Shown here: piece by piece, positions 38,583 through 49,826 of the stretch | How the letters are laid out: each line of letters starts with the position of its first letter | How positions within the stretch are numbered: the stretch's first letter is position 1 | Assembly (NCBI GenBank): GCA_013397795.1 | Contig: VZTJ01004779.1 | Coordinates: forward strand, 1,193,386-1,257,385 | Reading direction: 5' to 3' | DNA from: Orthonyx spaldingii | Taxonomy: Eukaryota; Chordata; Aves; Passeriformes; Orthonychidae | DNA: 64,000 nt | Program-made: the position numbers and the translations under genes | Notes under the pieces: generated by a model | Seen by the model: the letters and a program-made list of their open reading frames with translations, nothing else | What the model was told of the DNA's origin: nothing | Databases searched by the model: none

Positions 38583-40229
38583 TATTATCCTGGAGTTTGA
38601 CATAATGAAGTAGATTTTTTATTTCCTATCAATTTCTTTACTAGTGAAAGAGCACGTAAAACTTCTATTAAGAATTATTTTCCTGTAAAGTAACACCTTT
38701 TAAATCATTGCTTTCTCCATATATTTTTAGAATAGCAGCGCTTTAAAAATATTCCCTAAGATATAATTTAACTATAAAGTTGCTTATTGCTGCTTATTCG
38801 CTTAGGGAATATTGTGTTTCATCATAATTTTCCCCTTGAATTGCTTTGCAGCCAGTATCAGACAGTCAAAGAACAACATTCAGGGCAGAAGCTACTTTAT
38901 GATAAAGGGTGGACCACTTTGAAACTCTAAAAATTGTAAGATAATATGCAGAAGCTGTAATCTGAAAGAACAGTCAACAACAACAAAAATTAATTACCAT
39001 GATACTGTAGGAAAAACAGAGATAATCTTTTATTGTTGAGCATTGTAAGTTGCTCGCTAGTTTCACAGTAATTAATTCAATCATTTGATTCTGTGAAGAT
39101 ATGAATTACTGAAATATTATCTTGGGATTGCATCTCAGATGCATACTGCCCAAAGAGTATCAGTGCCTTTAATTTTCCTTTTGAGACTCAAGTATAAATT
39201 TTACTTTATATGTTATTAATTTCTAAGATGTGAGGAGAAATTTTTCCTCTCTAAATTTCATGGGATATATTCCTGACTTAAATCTTAGACTATAATTTGC
39301 ATCAATGAAAATCAATATAAATTCTGTCAGATTAGAAGATTTTTATAGTTCTCTCCATTATTACATCAGGAGACAGAAAATAAAGTTTAAGCAGATCAGG
39401 AAACACACTGTTTATTTTTGCTTCATACATCTGAGTGGGTGTTTTGAATTTCTTGTCAATATTTTTAGTGTCTTCATTTTTGAGACATGCCAAAGTCGAT
39501 TTACATAATGTAGCAAGAAGCTGAGATTGGGCCTCTGTATTCCCAGGCAAAAGTCCTTCACTACTATAAAAATATAAAATCCTAAGTTTTTTATTAATCT
39601 GGATGTTTAAAAAAAAAGAAGAAAACTCTTGGAATTAGCATCTGTTGCACCAAACTTAAAGAATATGAAAGACTAGAAAATACTGAAGTTAGAGTTAAGA
39701 GACTTGCCCAAGCTAAGACGTCATTGTTCATTGTTCATTTGGGGTGTTATCATATGGTTATATTTACAAATGCAGATTTTTCTGATTATAAGCAAACTGT
39801 AACTTTTGAAAGATACAACAATTTGCATTAAAGGACAGCTGGATGAATGCAGGAACACCATATTTAGAAATATAAAGGTTCATAACATACAGAAATGATT
39901 GTGTATTTGAGCTGATTTCAATTAAAAAGGAGCTATGTCTATGAACAGAGAAGATCAGACAAAATTAGAAAAAAAATGGGCCATCAGGAAGGCAATTATT
40001 TAGAAAAATCCAGGTGATTGTTTTCCTTTAAATCTAAAGAGATGAATCCAAATAGAGCACTTATTTGTACTTTTCAGTAAATGAATACAAAACAGTTTCA
40101 ACCTCATCTTGCTGAGTTAAATATGCTTAAAATAGACAGTTTTGCTTTTTTCTGCATTTCTTTGCAACAATGAAGACTGTTAAATTTACGATTTTTTTGT
40201 TGCCTCCTAGAGAGTAAGAGGGTCTGATC

Positions 40230-40640
40230 TCATCCTGAATGCTGAGGCCAGTTCCTCTTAAGTGAGAATTGGTGGATAACTCCACTTCTACAACTGGAGC
40301 CACCTTGTGCTCCCGAGTGTCCTAAGGGGCATTGCCATCCCACTCCAGCTGGCACCTTGGCAGCACCATGCCATGCCACTGCAGGCACAACACCACCCTG
40401 TCTGCAGGATGGCTGGGTTCTGAAGCAAGATCGGTGCCTGAGCAGAAAAGCGCTGGCTGACATTTTGGTGAGAAGGAAGCTTTTTGAAGGCTGCTCAGTT
40501 AAGATGTAGTGCTGGGAAAGTGGCACATGGAGATGTGTTCATGTCAGCCTGAAGAGCTTTCAGGCAGATAAACTCCCTGAGCACCCAGGCTCAAAAACTA
40601 CAGCTGTTTCAAAGTGTCTCTGCCCCATGCTGTCAGGTGA
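40230..40640. other. GC-richer intronic stretch, unidentified
   Basis: About 400 bp with higher GC than its flanks and a 98-codon open frame on the minus strand (40230-40526) without a known motif. No TG...CA ends or CR1 tail found. An old repeat is possible. Confidence 0.3.
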
Positions 40641-43315
40641 TGAGTTGACCTCTGACACTCATTTCTTTGTTACCTCTCCTTTCTAATGCAGTCTATCCTG
40701 GCAGGACACCAAACTTTCAGGTGTAGGAAACTGACTTCCAGAGAACAGATATGCTTGCTCTTCCTGAGGAATGGACATATGCTATGGCAATAAGAAAAGA
40801 TTAAATTTTGATAGAAGGGGGGAAAAGGACAATACAGACATCACCGAGATGGCTTCTGAAATGCCCAGCTGCCGAAAGGAAAGCTGTGGAGAGAACGGGA
40901 GCACTGCTATTCTTGTCACCACATGAAGAAAGTGGCCAAAAGCAGCACAGCCAGCCTTGGCTCACAGAAGCAATGGGCCTTTTATCTTCCCACTGCAGGA
41001 CCATGTCCTGGAATCCAGGCATGTGTTGCTGTGTGTGTAAGATGACAAGGAACACAGCATGATCTCAGACTCACACTACATCTCTTTCACCTAAAACCAA
41101 CACTCAGGCATGTAACATTTTGTAAAACTGGCACTTGGCTTCAGGATGCCAGACCCTAGAAAAGGGAGGGAAGAAGACAATCTAAAAAGAAAACTGTTCT
41201 CAAAGCAAGAATTCTTCATTTTTCTTAACAAACTAGGAACCTTACCTCTCCCTGACAGAATTACTTAGTACTTTTTACTTGCTATATTTCAGGTATTCTG
41301 ACTGCATAGATTACTTTTTTATCGCTAGAACCACTAAACTCTTTCCAAGTACATTTGAAAGAACACTTCTAAGGACATTTTCACAGATATTCAAGACACC
41401 TATCAAAGTAAAGGATATTCTTTGTTCATTGATTCAAGGTGGACTGACAGAAGCATTTCATTTTCATAATCAAAAATCAAAATTATGTAAAATGGTAGTT
41501 CACATTAAAATATTGATGTGCACAATAACCCTGATGCTTTTAATAAGTCTCCAAATGAGGATGACAGCCTGTTGAAATGCTCCCCTCTGAAATATTTTCC
41601 TTATGTATATATCTATTGTGATTTCTCCCAGAGAAAGTCAAGATTTGGGCGAAAGATTTTTCTTTCATGCTTTACATGAAAGTAAGTTCACTCTTAAAAA
41701 CATAACAAAAGAATTTACACACTGCTGATAGAATGTTTTTCCACTCTGAAGAGCGTTTGTCAAATATAAAAGTTCAGAAATTAATAGATTTGCTCTGTTT
41801 TTGCTTATATGTTAATGCTACGGTGAGGCTGGGATCACAGAGCTGTGAGAAAGAGGGCAGCAGCTTCAAGGAAATAAGAGTCTGATGGATTCAGTGCCAT
41901 AAAGAGCTTTGGCAGCAGGTGCTCAGCTCAGAACGATGGTTCAATTTCAGGGGAACTTTTAATAATAATCTGAAAAAACCAGGTTAGATAAGAAAGGACA
42001 CAATCACCACAGGGGATACAGAAAGCCACGATATTTCCACTGCACAGAGATGAGAGCAGCAACAATGCCTCAAATCCTGTCTGCTGCAGAGCCTCTAACA
42101 CCTCTACCACTGCCTCTCCTCAATGGGACTGCTGATATCCATTTGGATTGGTACTGACATTCCTTTCATGCACCTTTTTTCCACCACCTTTTTTTTTTTT
42201 TTTTAAATTATTATTACACAAAAAAATTAGCAATTTTGTAAGAGACCATCATGTTATCATATATAAGTACAATTGTGTCCTTATGTGGTCCTGGCTGCAG
42301 GATGCAAAACTGGAAAAGCTTCTTGCCTTTTCATCTACAACAAAACAAGTGTTCACACAAACAGTAATCTCATCTCTTTTGTTGTTGTTGTTTTTTGTTT
42401 TAGATGTAGACAGATAAACTTCCTCTGAGTGACTTCTCAGGATCTGCAAAAGCAGGATTGCATCATCAAGCAAAGACAATAGCATGTACTAAATCAAGTG
42501 TATTGCCATTTGTTTTTAGGCCTTCCACAGACTATAAATAAATATAGTAGCCTTGGTATTTTACCCAGCTGTAGGTAACTGGCAGATAAGTTTGGTGGCC
42601 CTGACATTTTATGAACAACATATTGTGTTTCCAGCTGCTTCTTGCCAGGGACAATCTGTGATAGGCAAACTGGAACCAACAGGAAGAAGAATTTCTTAAA
42701 AAATATACAGCCAAGTTTCACCATAAGTTCTGTATGTAAAATCATACCTACCTATAAACAGGGCAGAACAATCAAAGACCTATTCTAGATCAGGCAAATA
42801 ACTTTAAAACTTGAAAGAAACTCTGGCAAATAACAGAGACTTTCTCCACAGAGCTGTAAATAATCAAATTTACTTTGAACTCTTCCAATACTTTGAGGGA
42901 AATAGGCAGCAAATGAATGGTTCCCGAGTGTTTTGGGTTTTTTAAAGGAGAAAAGTCCTAATATAAATCTATCACTACATTATTTTTTAAAAAAATTATT
43001 AATCATTAAGCAACAGTAACAGGGTTATTATTTATTAATAGCTTCTTGTTGTCAATCAGGTTTTAGCTACTCTTTAGAAAAAAAAAACTAGAATGGAATT
43101 TTAGCCAAATTAGACTCTCATTTACAAAAATTTGAATAAAACAAGAAGTCCAGAAGATGCAGGTCACTTTCAGTAGTTCGTGACTAGAACAAACTGAAAC
43201 ACAGTGATGCCAAACTGATTTTTGCCTTTTTGCTTATATATATTCTTTATATATATTTGCAGCTCTGTAGCCTATTATTGTATAACTACATAGATTCATA
43301 GCTAGCATTTCACCT

Positions 43316-43685
43316 GCTCTGTTAGACAGAAAGACAAAATTCATTCCTAAAGGCCCCAGTCCTAACCTGGGGACCAAGGCTTAATCCTCTGGGAACCAAG
43401 GTTAAACCAGCATCTTGAAACACTTTCTCATGAACAAAGTTGAGCTAGTATCTAAAGGAGGGGGGCTCCAGAAAATGGTAGTACCAAGGGGGGAGGAATT
43501 ACCCCATTACTTGTGCTTCTAACTGGAAATTCTTTTAAATTATGCTAATTTACTAAATTTATAAAACCGTATTCGCCCTGTGTGGGGTGGGCATTTCCAG
43601 CTAAAGACCAGCTTTTATATTACCTCCTATACTAATATTGTCTCAAAGGTGTGTTGTTTTATTTCTAGATCTGTAAGGCATCACA
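43316..43685 (+). mobile_element. Probable short ERV LTR
   Basis: It shows LTR features in order: a TG start (TGCTCTGTTAGACAG), a TATA box (TTTATAAAA at 43558-43566), a short GTGTGGGGTGGGCA stretch just after it, and a T-rich end TATTTCTAGATCTGTAAGGCA. If it runs from TGCTCTG to GGCA (43680), the flanks TCACC and TCACA agree at four of five bases. An end at ATCACA (43685) is also possible. Its sequence does not resemble the other LTRs here, so it is a different family. Antisense to DMD. Confidence 0.5.
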
Positions 43686-44390
43686 TAACTCCAAGCGTAG
43701 ACTAAACGTGGACTGAATCATTATAACTGTGCTGAGAAAGAGCCACACTTTTCATCACTGCTTGTAAATATGATCCTTGGACTTTTCATCTATGGGTAGT
43801 TCAATCTGAAGCCATGGGTGCCATCAGAGCTGCCCTCACAGTTATCATTAGGCTCAAGATGAAGCTTGAAACGAATCACTTTCGAACTGCAAACAAAGGG
43901 GGGTTTTTTTGACATGGCTGCTGTCAAAAAGCTCATCAGGCTACACCAGAACCTCTGCTTTCTGTGTCTGTGCAAGTAAGTGTTTAGAGGAATGGTGGGA
44001 ACAACTGAAAAGAAATTAGTGGGTACACAGCTAATGCTAAAGCACACTTTGCTTCAGGATAAAATATGAAGAAAACAAAATATTAATTTGAACACGAATA
44101 GTCATCTCAGTTCATAGTTTATGCAAATTAAAACACAGTGATTCAAGGATTATTGGTAAAAGTTGCATAGCTAGGTATCATATTCCATCTGCTCTTAATA
44201 AGTAATTTTTGCAATTTTATGCAATTAAACTAGGAATATTGAAATGGGAGACAAAAGAAAAAGTGAGTTAACTATTTGCAGCTTTGTTCTGTTGCTGTTG
44301 ACCTGTAAAATTAGAATAAAAATGTTCCTTACTTGGATGAATGATACACATCTGATTTTTGATAGGAGTGTTTAATTTTTAAAGTAAATC

Positions 44391-44891
44391 AGGAATAGTG
44401 CGGCCAGCAGGACCAGGGAAGTCATTCTTTCCCTATACTCAGCACTGGTGAGGCTACACCTTGAGTACTGTGTCCAGTTCTGGGCCCCTCGGTTCAGGAA
44501 GGACATTGAGACACTTGAGTGTGTCCAGAGGAGGGCAACGAGGCTGGTGAAGGGATTGGAACACAAGCCCTATGGGGAATGTTTGAGGGAGCTGGGGTTG
44601 TTTAGCCTGGAGAAAAGGAGACTCAGAGATGACCTTATCACTCTCTACAACTTCCTGAAGGGTGGTTGTAGTCAGGTGGGGGTTGGTCTCTTTTTCCAGG
44701 CAGCAACTGACAGAACAAGAGGACACAGTCTTAAGCTGCGTCAGGGAAACTATAGGTTGGATATCAGGAAAAAGTTTTTTACAGAAAGAATGATAAAATA
44801 TTGGAATGGTCTGCCTGGGGATGTGGTGGAGTCACCATCCCTGGACGTGTTTAAAAAGAGATTGGATGTGGCGCTCAGTGGCATGGTTTAG
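44391..44891 (+). pseudogene. CR1 ORF2 C-terminal remnant (166 codons, uninterrupted)
   Basis: Open from the truncation point to TAG at 44889-44891. Recognisable CR1 C-terminal blocks in order: [116 protein letters not shown]. This is the region downstream of the reverse-transcriptase domain. Endonuclease and RT are missing, so it cannot move itself. The lack of stops or frameshifts suggests a fairly recent insertion compared with the fossil at 14345-15020. Confidence 0.9.
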
Positions 44892-44970
44892 TTTAGTTGA
44901 GTTGTTGGGGCATGGATTGGGCTCAATGATCTTGAAGGTCTTTTCCAACCTGGTGATTCTGTGATTCTGT
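44391..44970 (+). mobile_element. CR1 LINE, 5'-truncated copy with intact 3' end
   Basis: It contains the last part of CR1 ORF2, the short 3' untranslated region (GGCTCAATGATCTTGAAGGT) and the terminal octamer repeat TGATTCTGTGATTCTGT. The copy starts abruptly at [12 protein letters not shown], the usual 5' truncation of target-primed reverse transcription. It lies antisense to DMD in intron 5, 742 bp from exon 5 on the plus strand. CR1 normally makes no clear target-site duplication and I see none. Confidence 0.97.
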
Positions 44971-45712
44971 AAAGTTTTCAGGCTTCATTTTCCACCACCT
45001 TTTCTTGTGATGCTATGAAAAACTTGTAGATTATTGCTTGGGGAACATAGCCAACACTAATGGACAGACTCTTAGTCCAGATTCATACAAACACACTTCA
45101 GAGTATCTACATGCTAGTTCTTTTTGAATTTTGATTTTACTGCCATCTCAGAATTTGTTTACTTAAGTGTTCTCATCTACCATGCTGGTTTTTATGAGAT
45201 TCATGTCACAAACCCCCCTTTCTCTCTAAAGAGAAAGGAAGCTAAATGAGCCACATCTGCTTCAATAAATAGGCAGTCTAGCAGCTTTTTAGTGTTCTAA
45301 AAATAATTCTTGGCACGATGGGTCAGCAGCAAAAAGCAACAGATGTGATTATTTCACTAAAATATGAAAGTCACTCTTTCTAAGAGAGTAAAAAGAAGAG
45401 TACCATGACAGCTATATATCCACATTGGCTTTGTCTATCCATTTTTGTTAGGATAATTGCTAGATATAATCATCTTGCAATTTCTGACTGTGATATTACA
45501 GTCAAAAAAGTTTCTGGTAATGCTGTGAAAACTATTTTATCTTCTTAATATTCTCAGAATCCTCAACAATATGTAACAGAATACCACAAGACTTGCTGAT
45601 TTAGGACATTGCAACGTCTATGTTTACTTTCTAGGTTGTTGCTGAGTAATAATGGAGAAAAGATCAATGGAATAAAGGTATTTCATGGAGAGTAAGGAGC
45701 AGTGCCACTCAC

Positions 45713-45805
45713 CTGCCAATTGAGGATTATATTCCAGATCAAACCAAGGGTCAGCTTATGATTTCCATCCACAATGTCTGAGCTCCCTATATTTACCAAA
45801 TCAAC
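45713..45805 (-). CDS. DMD: Dystrophin exon 5 (CH1 C-terminal part)
   Basis: The minus-strand translation is [17 protein letters not shown] followed by [14 protein letters not shown], human residues 89-119, the last part of the CH1 domain. The conserved [15 protein letters not shown] stretch belongs to the second proposed actin-binding segment of dystrophin and utrophin. Length is 93 nt as in human, in phase 0 at both ends. The acceptor is TTTCTATAATAG and the donor GTGAGT. I see only two differences from human (from memory): T97S and H117N. This makes it the best-conserved exon of the five. Confidence 0.98.
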
Positions 45806-48720
45806 CTATTATAGAAACAAACAATAATTGCGAAAGATTAGTAACACGCATAAGAGGTTGGAGGGAGATGAAGGGATAAGATAAGGTAAATCTCCCATTT
45901 GGTTTCTGTTGTTCCATAAACATAAAACTCACATTTTATAAATGGCACAATTAATAATCTGGAAAAAAACAGCAGTGATCTGGAGTTCCGATTATTCCAT
46001 GTTATTATAGCATGTTGTGAAACACAAAATTAAAAGTAATAGTTATAATTACTCAAATATATTTTATATTAAGCTTCTACAGTTATAGATCACAGAGACA
46101 GAAAAAATGTACTGTGCTTTATACAACCTTACATAACATATATTTCTGAAAGTAACACACGTCTAGACACTGTAAGAACCTACAAACCCAAGACATTACA
46201 TATTTAGATCAAAATAGAACTTGTTTTTCCTTAATTAAATTCTAAAATGTATAAGGAAATATACAGGATGTGTTCTGGCATACAGATAAAGCAGAGATTG
46301 TGACCTAAGCAAGTCCTTTCCACAATAGTTCATCCAGTAATGTTGTTTTCCATAATTATATCATGCATTTGCAATTTCATGGTATTTATAGCATCAGTAT
46401 TTACCACCATGGAATTTTCATTCCTCCACATGTGAAATGATCCTTCACCCTCCTCCTCTTTTTATGCTATCTGAATAAGGAACCCAAATTGAGGGTTATG
46501 AATGCAACACCATAAGCTGTCCTGCACATTTGGATAGAACTATGACTCTAAAATTGGCATTCTTGCTGTTTCATAGATGCAATTTTTCATGGTTAGAATG
46601 GATGTTTTTTATGGCAAAGTACCCCATTCCTTCACAAACTACAGTCTGAGTATCTCTACTATGCTTCTGAAATTTTTTGAAGTTTCATCTGCAAATTGAG
46701 TAAGGTTTTGCACCCTCAAAGCAGTCTACTTTGGTTTTGGTTTTGGGGTTTTTTCAATGCATCTATGTATAGGTCATTTTCACAAACCACTACGTAGATA
46801 TTTTATCAAGAACTCTAAAACTCTCAAAGAGCTCTTTTCTTTAAGAATTGCACATTCTGTACTAAAAGCATATGAGACTGGCAATTTATTCTAACCAGCA
46901 ATGTCTTGGAACATTTCCCAAACGGATCTTAGACTTTATATGCTAAATTTTAAATGGAGTCTCATGCAGTAAGTGACACCCTACAAAGTTTATTAGGGCA
47001 GTGCCTGCAGATTTTACGGGCCAAATCCATTTTTGGAAGTGGAATCCTAAATACACAGAGCCTACGCCTGTTTTACTGTAGCCCAGGAACATTGTCTAAT
47101 TTGCCACAGGGAGGTCTAAGCCTATACTGGGGCAACCCCTCACCCCTCATATCCCCCACGCTCCCCCCACAACACTGTCACATTTCTATGGGAACAAAAT
47201 AAACTGGAAGCAGCAGCATTTTTCAATGCTACCACCCAGATGACTACAGAACCTCACAGCAAAGATGAAACATATCAGTAGAAAAATCTAGACTACTCAC
47301 AAGCTTTAATTCACTTTAGAACCATTGATTTTGCATTCCTGAAGTCCCACAGAAATCACACATCAAATTATTGAAGATTAAGGAAACGATTTGAAAGGTA
47401 GGTCTTTCGACTTCATATTGACAAGATACAGTACATATTTATATATACTATACTACTTTTGTATGGTTTATAAGGCTTTTATTGCATGAATATGATGGCC
47501 ACTGGATGACTATTTCACTTTCTAAAATGATGTTTTTTCTTCTATCTCCTAAAATTGGAACACTATCTGTTTTTTTTTTCCCAGATTTGAAAGGGACTAT
47601 TATTGTGTTCTGGAAACTGAATGAAAAGCACACCAGTGGATTCAGCTGATAGGTATTGAATACTTCAAAAAGCATTTTCTGTGATTATTTGTAACCAGGT
47701 ATGCAACCAAAATCTTCTGGTATACTGTGAAATAATGCATTGATGATTTTTTTTTTCCCAATAATGTCAAATATTGCAGATTTTGAATAATTAGAAACTT
47801 TTTCTTCTATTTATTTACATTAAATTCCATTAAATGAAAAATCAAGCTGGAGGTCTTTATGCCAATCTTATAAAGTCACTTTCATTTATGTACAAATCTT
47901 CAGATGGATTACCTTAGATTTATAAAATCAATAACTTTATTCAGCAGTTGAACTCAAGCATTAGTGACCTCCTGCAGCTATCAAGAAATCCAATATAATA
48001 TACAGCACAGAATACATTATCTTTGTTCTGTCACCTCTTACTGCTAAGTTTAAGCAAGCGTTATAGTTTATTTGAATTAATTCCGGAGGAGAGTTATGAT
48101 AAAATCAGTTCTCCAGAGGAAATGGCTGCTAAAATTATGGGTCCATTAGAATGCCTGCATAAGGAAGATAATATAAGAATATTTGCTCAAGAATGATGCA
48201 CAGGATACTGGCTTGAAAAATCAATCTTTAAAAAGTAGAATTGAAAGTGATATTAATATGATTAGTGTTTTGAATCATGAGGGACAGATGCCTTTGAAAC
48301 TTAACAAAAAAATTATTATAGGAAAAATCTTGGGTTTTCGGACTTCATAATTGTCAGAGGTTGTGAGCAAATATTTTGATAGGCACCATCTTGTAAACAG
48401 CTATGGATGAGTTCTTGTATTTGACTTCTAAAAAATTTTTTTTAAACACCATTCATTAGAATAAAATCATGCAGGTTGATCTGTCTTCAGACAGCATCCA
48501 TTATAAATGTATTATCTCATATTTGCTGGAAGAGGATTTTAAACTCCTTAAAACACATTTTACCCTGATGCTAAATGACAAAGTATCCAAGTCACATTGA
48601 TAACGCTGCTTTGACTCCAGTCCCTTTATACCACAGACCAAAGGTGTGGGATTCAACACCTACAAAGCATTTTGTGTGTTGTCTACAGACTGCTCTGAGC
48701 CTGTCTGGCTGAATACTTAC
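45806..48720 (-). other. DMD: DMD intron 4 (2915 bp)
   Basis: Runs from the exon 4 donor GTAAGT (ending at 48720) to the exon 5 acceptor. AT-rich unique sequence. I see no CR1 tail, LTR terminus or coding feature. An 82-codon plus-strand frame at 46954-47202 looks like chance. Confidence 0.95.
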
Positions 48721-48798
48721 ATTATTTCTCTGCAAAACGTGGATTGCTTTGTTGACATTATTCAGAGCATGAACTCTTGTGGAGCCCTTTTCTTTTGT
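48721..48798 (-). CDS. DMD: Dystrophin exon 4 (middle of CH1)
   Basis: The minus strand translates to TKEKGSTRVHALNNVNKA followed by IHVLQRNN, 26 residues equal to human 63-88. KGSTRVHALNNVNKA is a hallmark of the dystrophin/utrophin CH1 domain. 78 nt as in human, phase 0 at both ends. The acceptor is CTTTCTTTGTAG and the donor GTAAGT. Changes from human (from memory) are P63T, L81I, R82H and N86R. It is separated from exon 3 by only 935 bp. Confidence 0.98.
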
Positions 48799-49733
48799 CT
48801 ACAAAGAAAGAAAACCAAACTTGAGACTGTTGAAAATCAGAATCTAAAATACACTACATGCAACTCAAATCTTATATTACATTTGTAGTTTCCTATTTAA
48901 TAATTTTATGAGAATAAAATATTAACATGCACTGGGTTTATGCAGCTTCCCACCATGAAATAAAGTCAACTGTGAAACAAACTGGATCCACAGTTAGAAG
49001 GTAATTTGGTACCTTGACACTTTTCAGTGAAGGAATCATTGAAATGCATATAAAATTAGATAATTCCAGATTCTTTTTATCATGATTAGTTGTCTTTTGC
49101 ATGGCACAATTTAGGAACATTGCTATGGCAACTAAATAGATAAGCATCAGTTTGTTTAATATTTATGTACAAGTATATTATCTCTGGATTTGATTCTTAA
49201 TCTCCCAGTCTTCTTATGAGAAAGTTTCAACGAAAGATGACATACCTAAAAAGTCTTACCGGGAACACCAGAAAAGATATTAAAAAATGTGTGTGACCGT
49301 GTCACTTTAGAATGTCCAGGTCAGTAAGACCAAGCAGTTCTCTCTTTTCAGATACCAGTCCAGTAGATGGACCGTATGTATGACATTTCTTAGAAAAACA
49401 TTCTCATTCTACACATTAAATTCTATTCCAGCTAAAATCTAGGTAGCTAAAGGAACTCTGGCTCCATTTTCTTTCTCTCTGCCATGCTTAATAAGTGCAT
49501 ACAATGAAGCAGAATACTTTCATTTTAAGTATATGCCTAGCAAAGTGTTATTGTCCAATACTGCTGGCAATCACAATGTTTCCTCAATTTCAAATGAAAC
49601 TGAAACCTCTTCAGACCACTAAAAATAGTTTCCATGGGTCCTCATCAAAGGCAGAAGCTGGTGAATATCACCTACTACAATTATCACAACATTACGATTT
49701 CAATATACAATAAATGTGTTAAAAAACACGTAC
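48799..49733 (-). other. DMD: DMD intron 3 (935 bp)
   Basis: Bounded by the exon 3 donor GTACGT and the exon 4 acceptor. No repeat or coding feature recognised. It is unusually short for the 5' end of this gene. Confidence 0.95.
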
Positions 49734-49826
49734 AAGTTTTTGGCCTGTAAGGCATTCCAGGAGCTCCAGAAGTCTTCGTCCATCTCGAAAATCATTAAAA
49801 AGGTCTTCAATGTAACGTCTTCCAAA
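49734..49826 (-). CDS. DMD: Dystrophin exon 3 (first half of CH1)
   Basis: The minus-strand translation is FGRRYIEDLFNDFRDGRR followed by LLELLECLTGQKL, human residues 32-62. The DGRRLL(E/D)LLE.LTG pattern is the CH1 signature of the spectrin/dystrophin family. 93 nt as in human, phase 0. The acceptor is TTGTTTCATTTCAG and the donor GTACGT. It differs from human (from memory) at about nine of 31 positions (KQH to RRY, N39D, S42N, L44F, Q45R, D52E, G56C), more than the other exons. L54, a muscular-dystrophy missense site in people, is kept. Exon 2, with the first actin-binding segment, is outside the window. Confidence 0.97.

Larger units (their letters stand above)
37937..45712 (-). other. 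DMD: DMD intron 5 (7776 bp)
   Basis: Bounded by the exon 5 donor (GTGAGT) and the exon 6 acceptor. Contains a short hairpin, a probable LTR and a well-kept CR1, listed separately. 38583-40200 and 40640-43300 are AT-rich unique sequence with no gene I can support. A short GC-richer patch lies at 41820-42130. Confidence 0.95.

Noticed and set aside
29248..49826. Utrophin instead of dystrophin
   Set aside because: [18 protein letters not shown] and HAFNIARQHLGIEK follow dystrophin. Utrophin has different residues at these places (DLFSWD, FSKAQ). The one-codon gap shared with utrophin is not enough to change the call.
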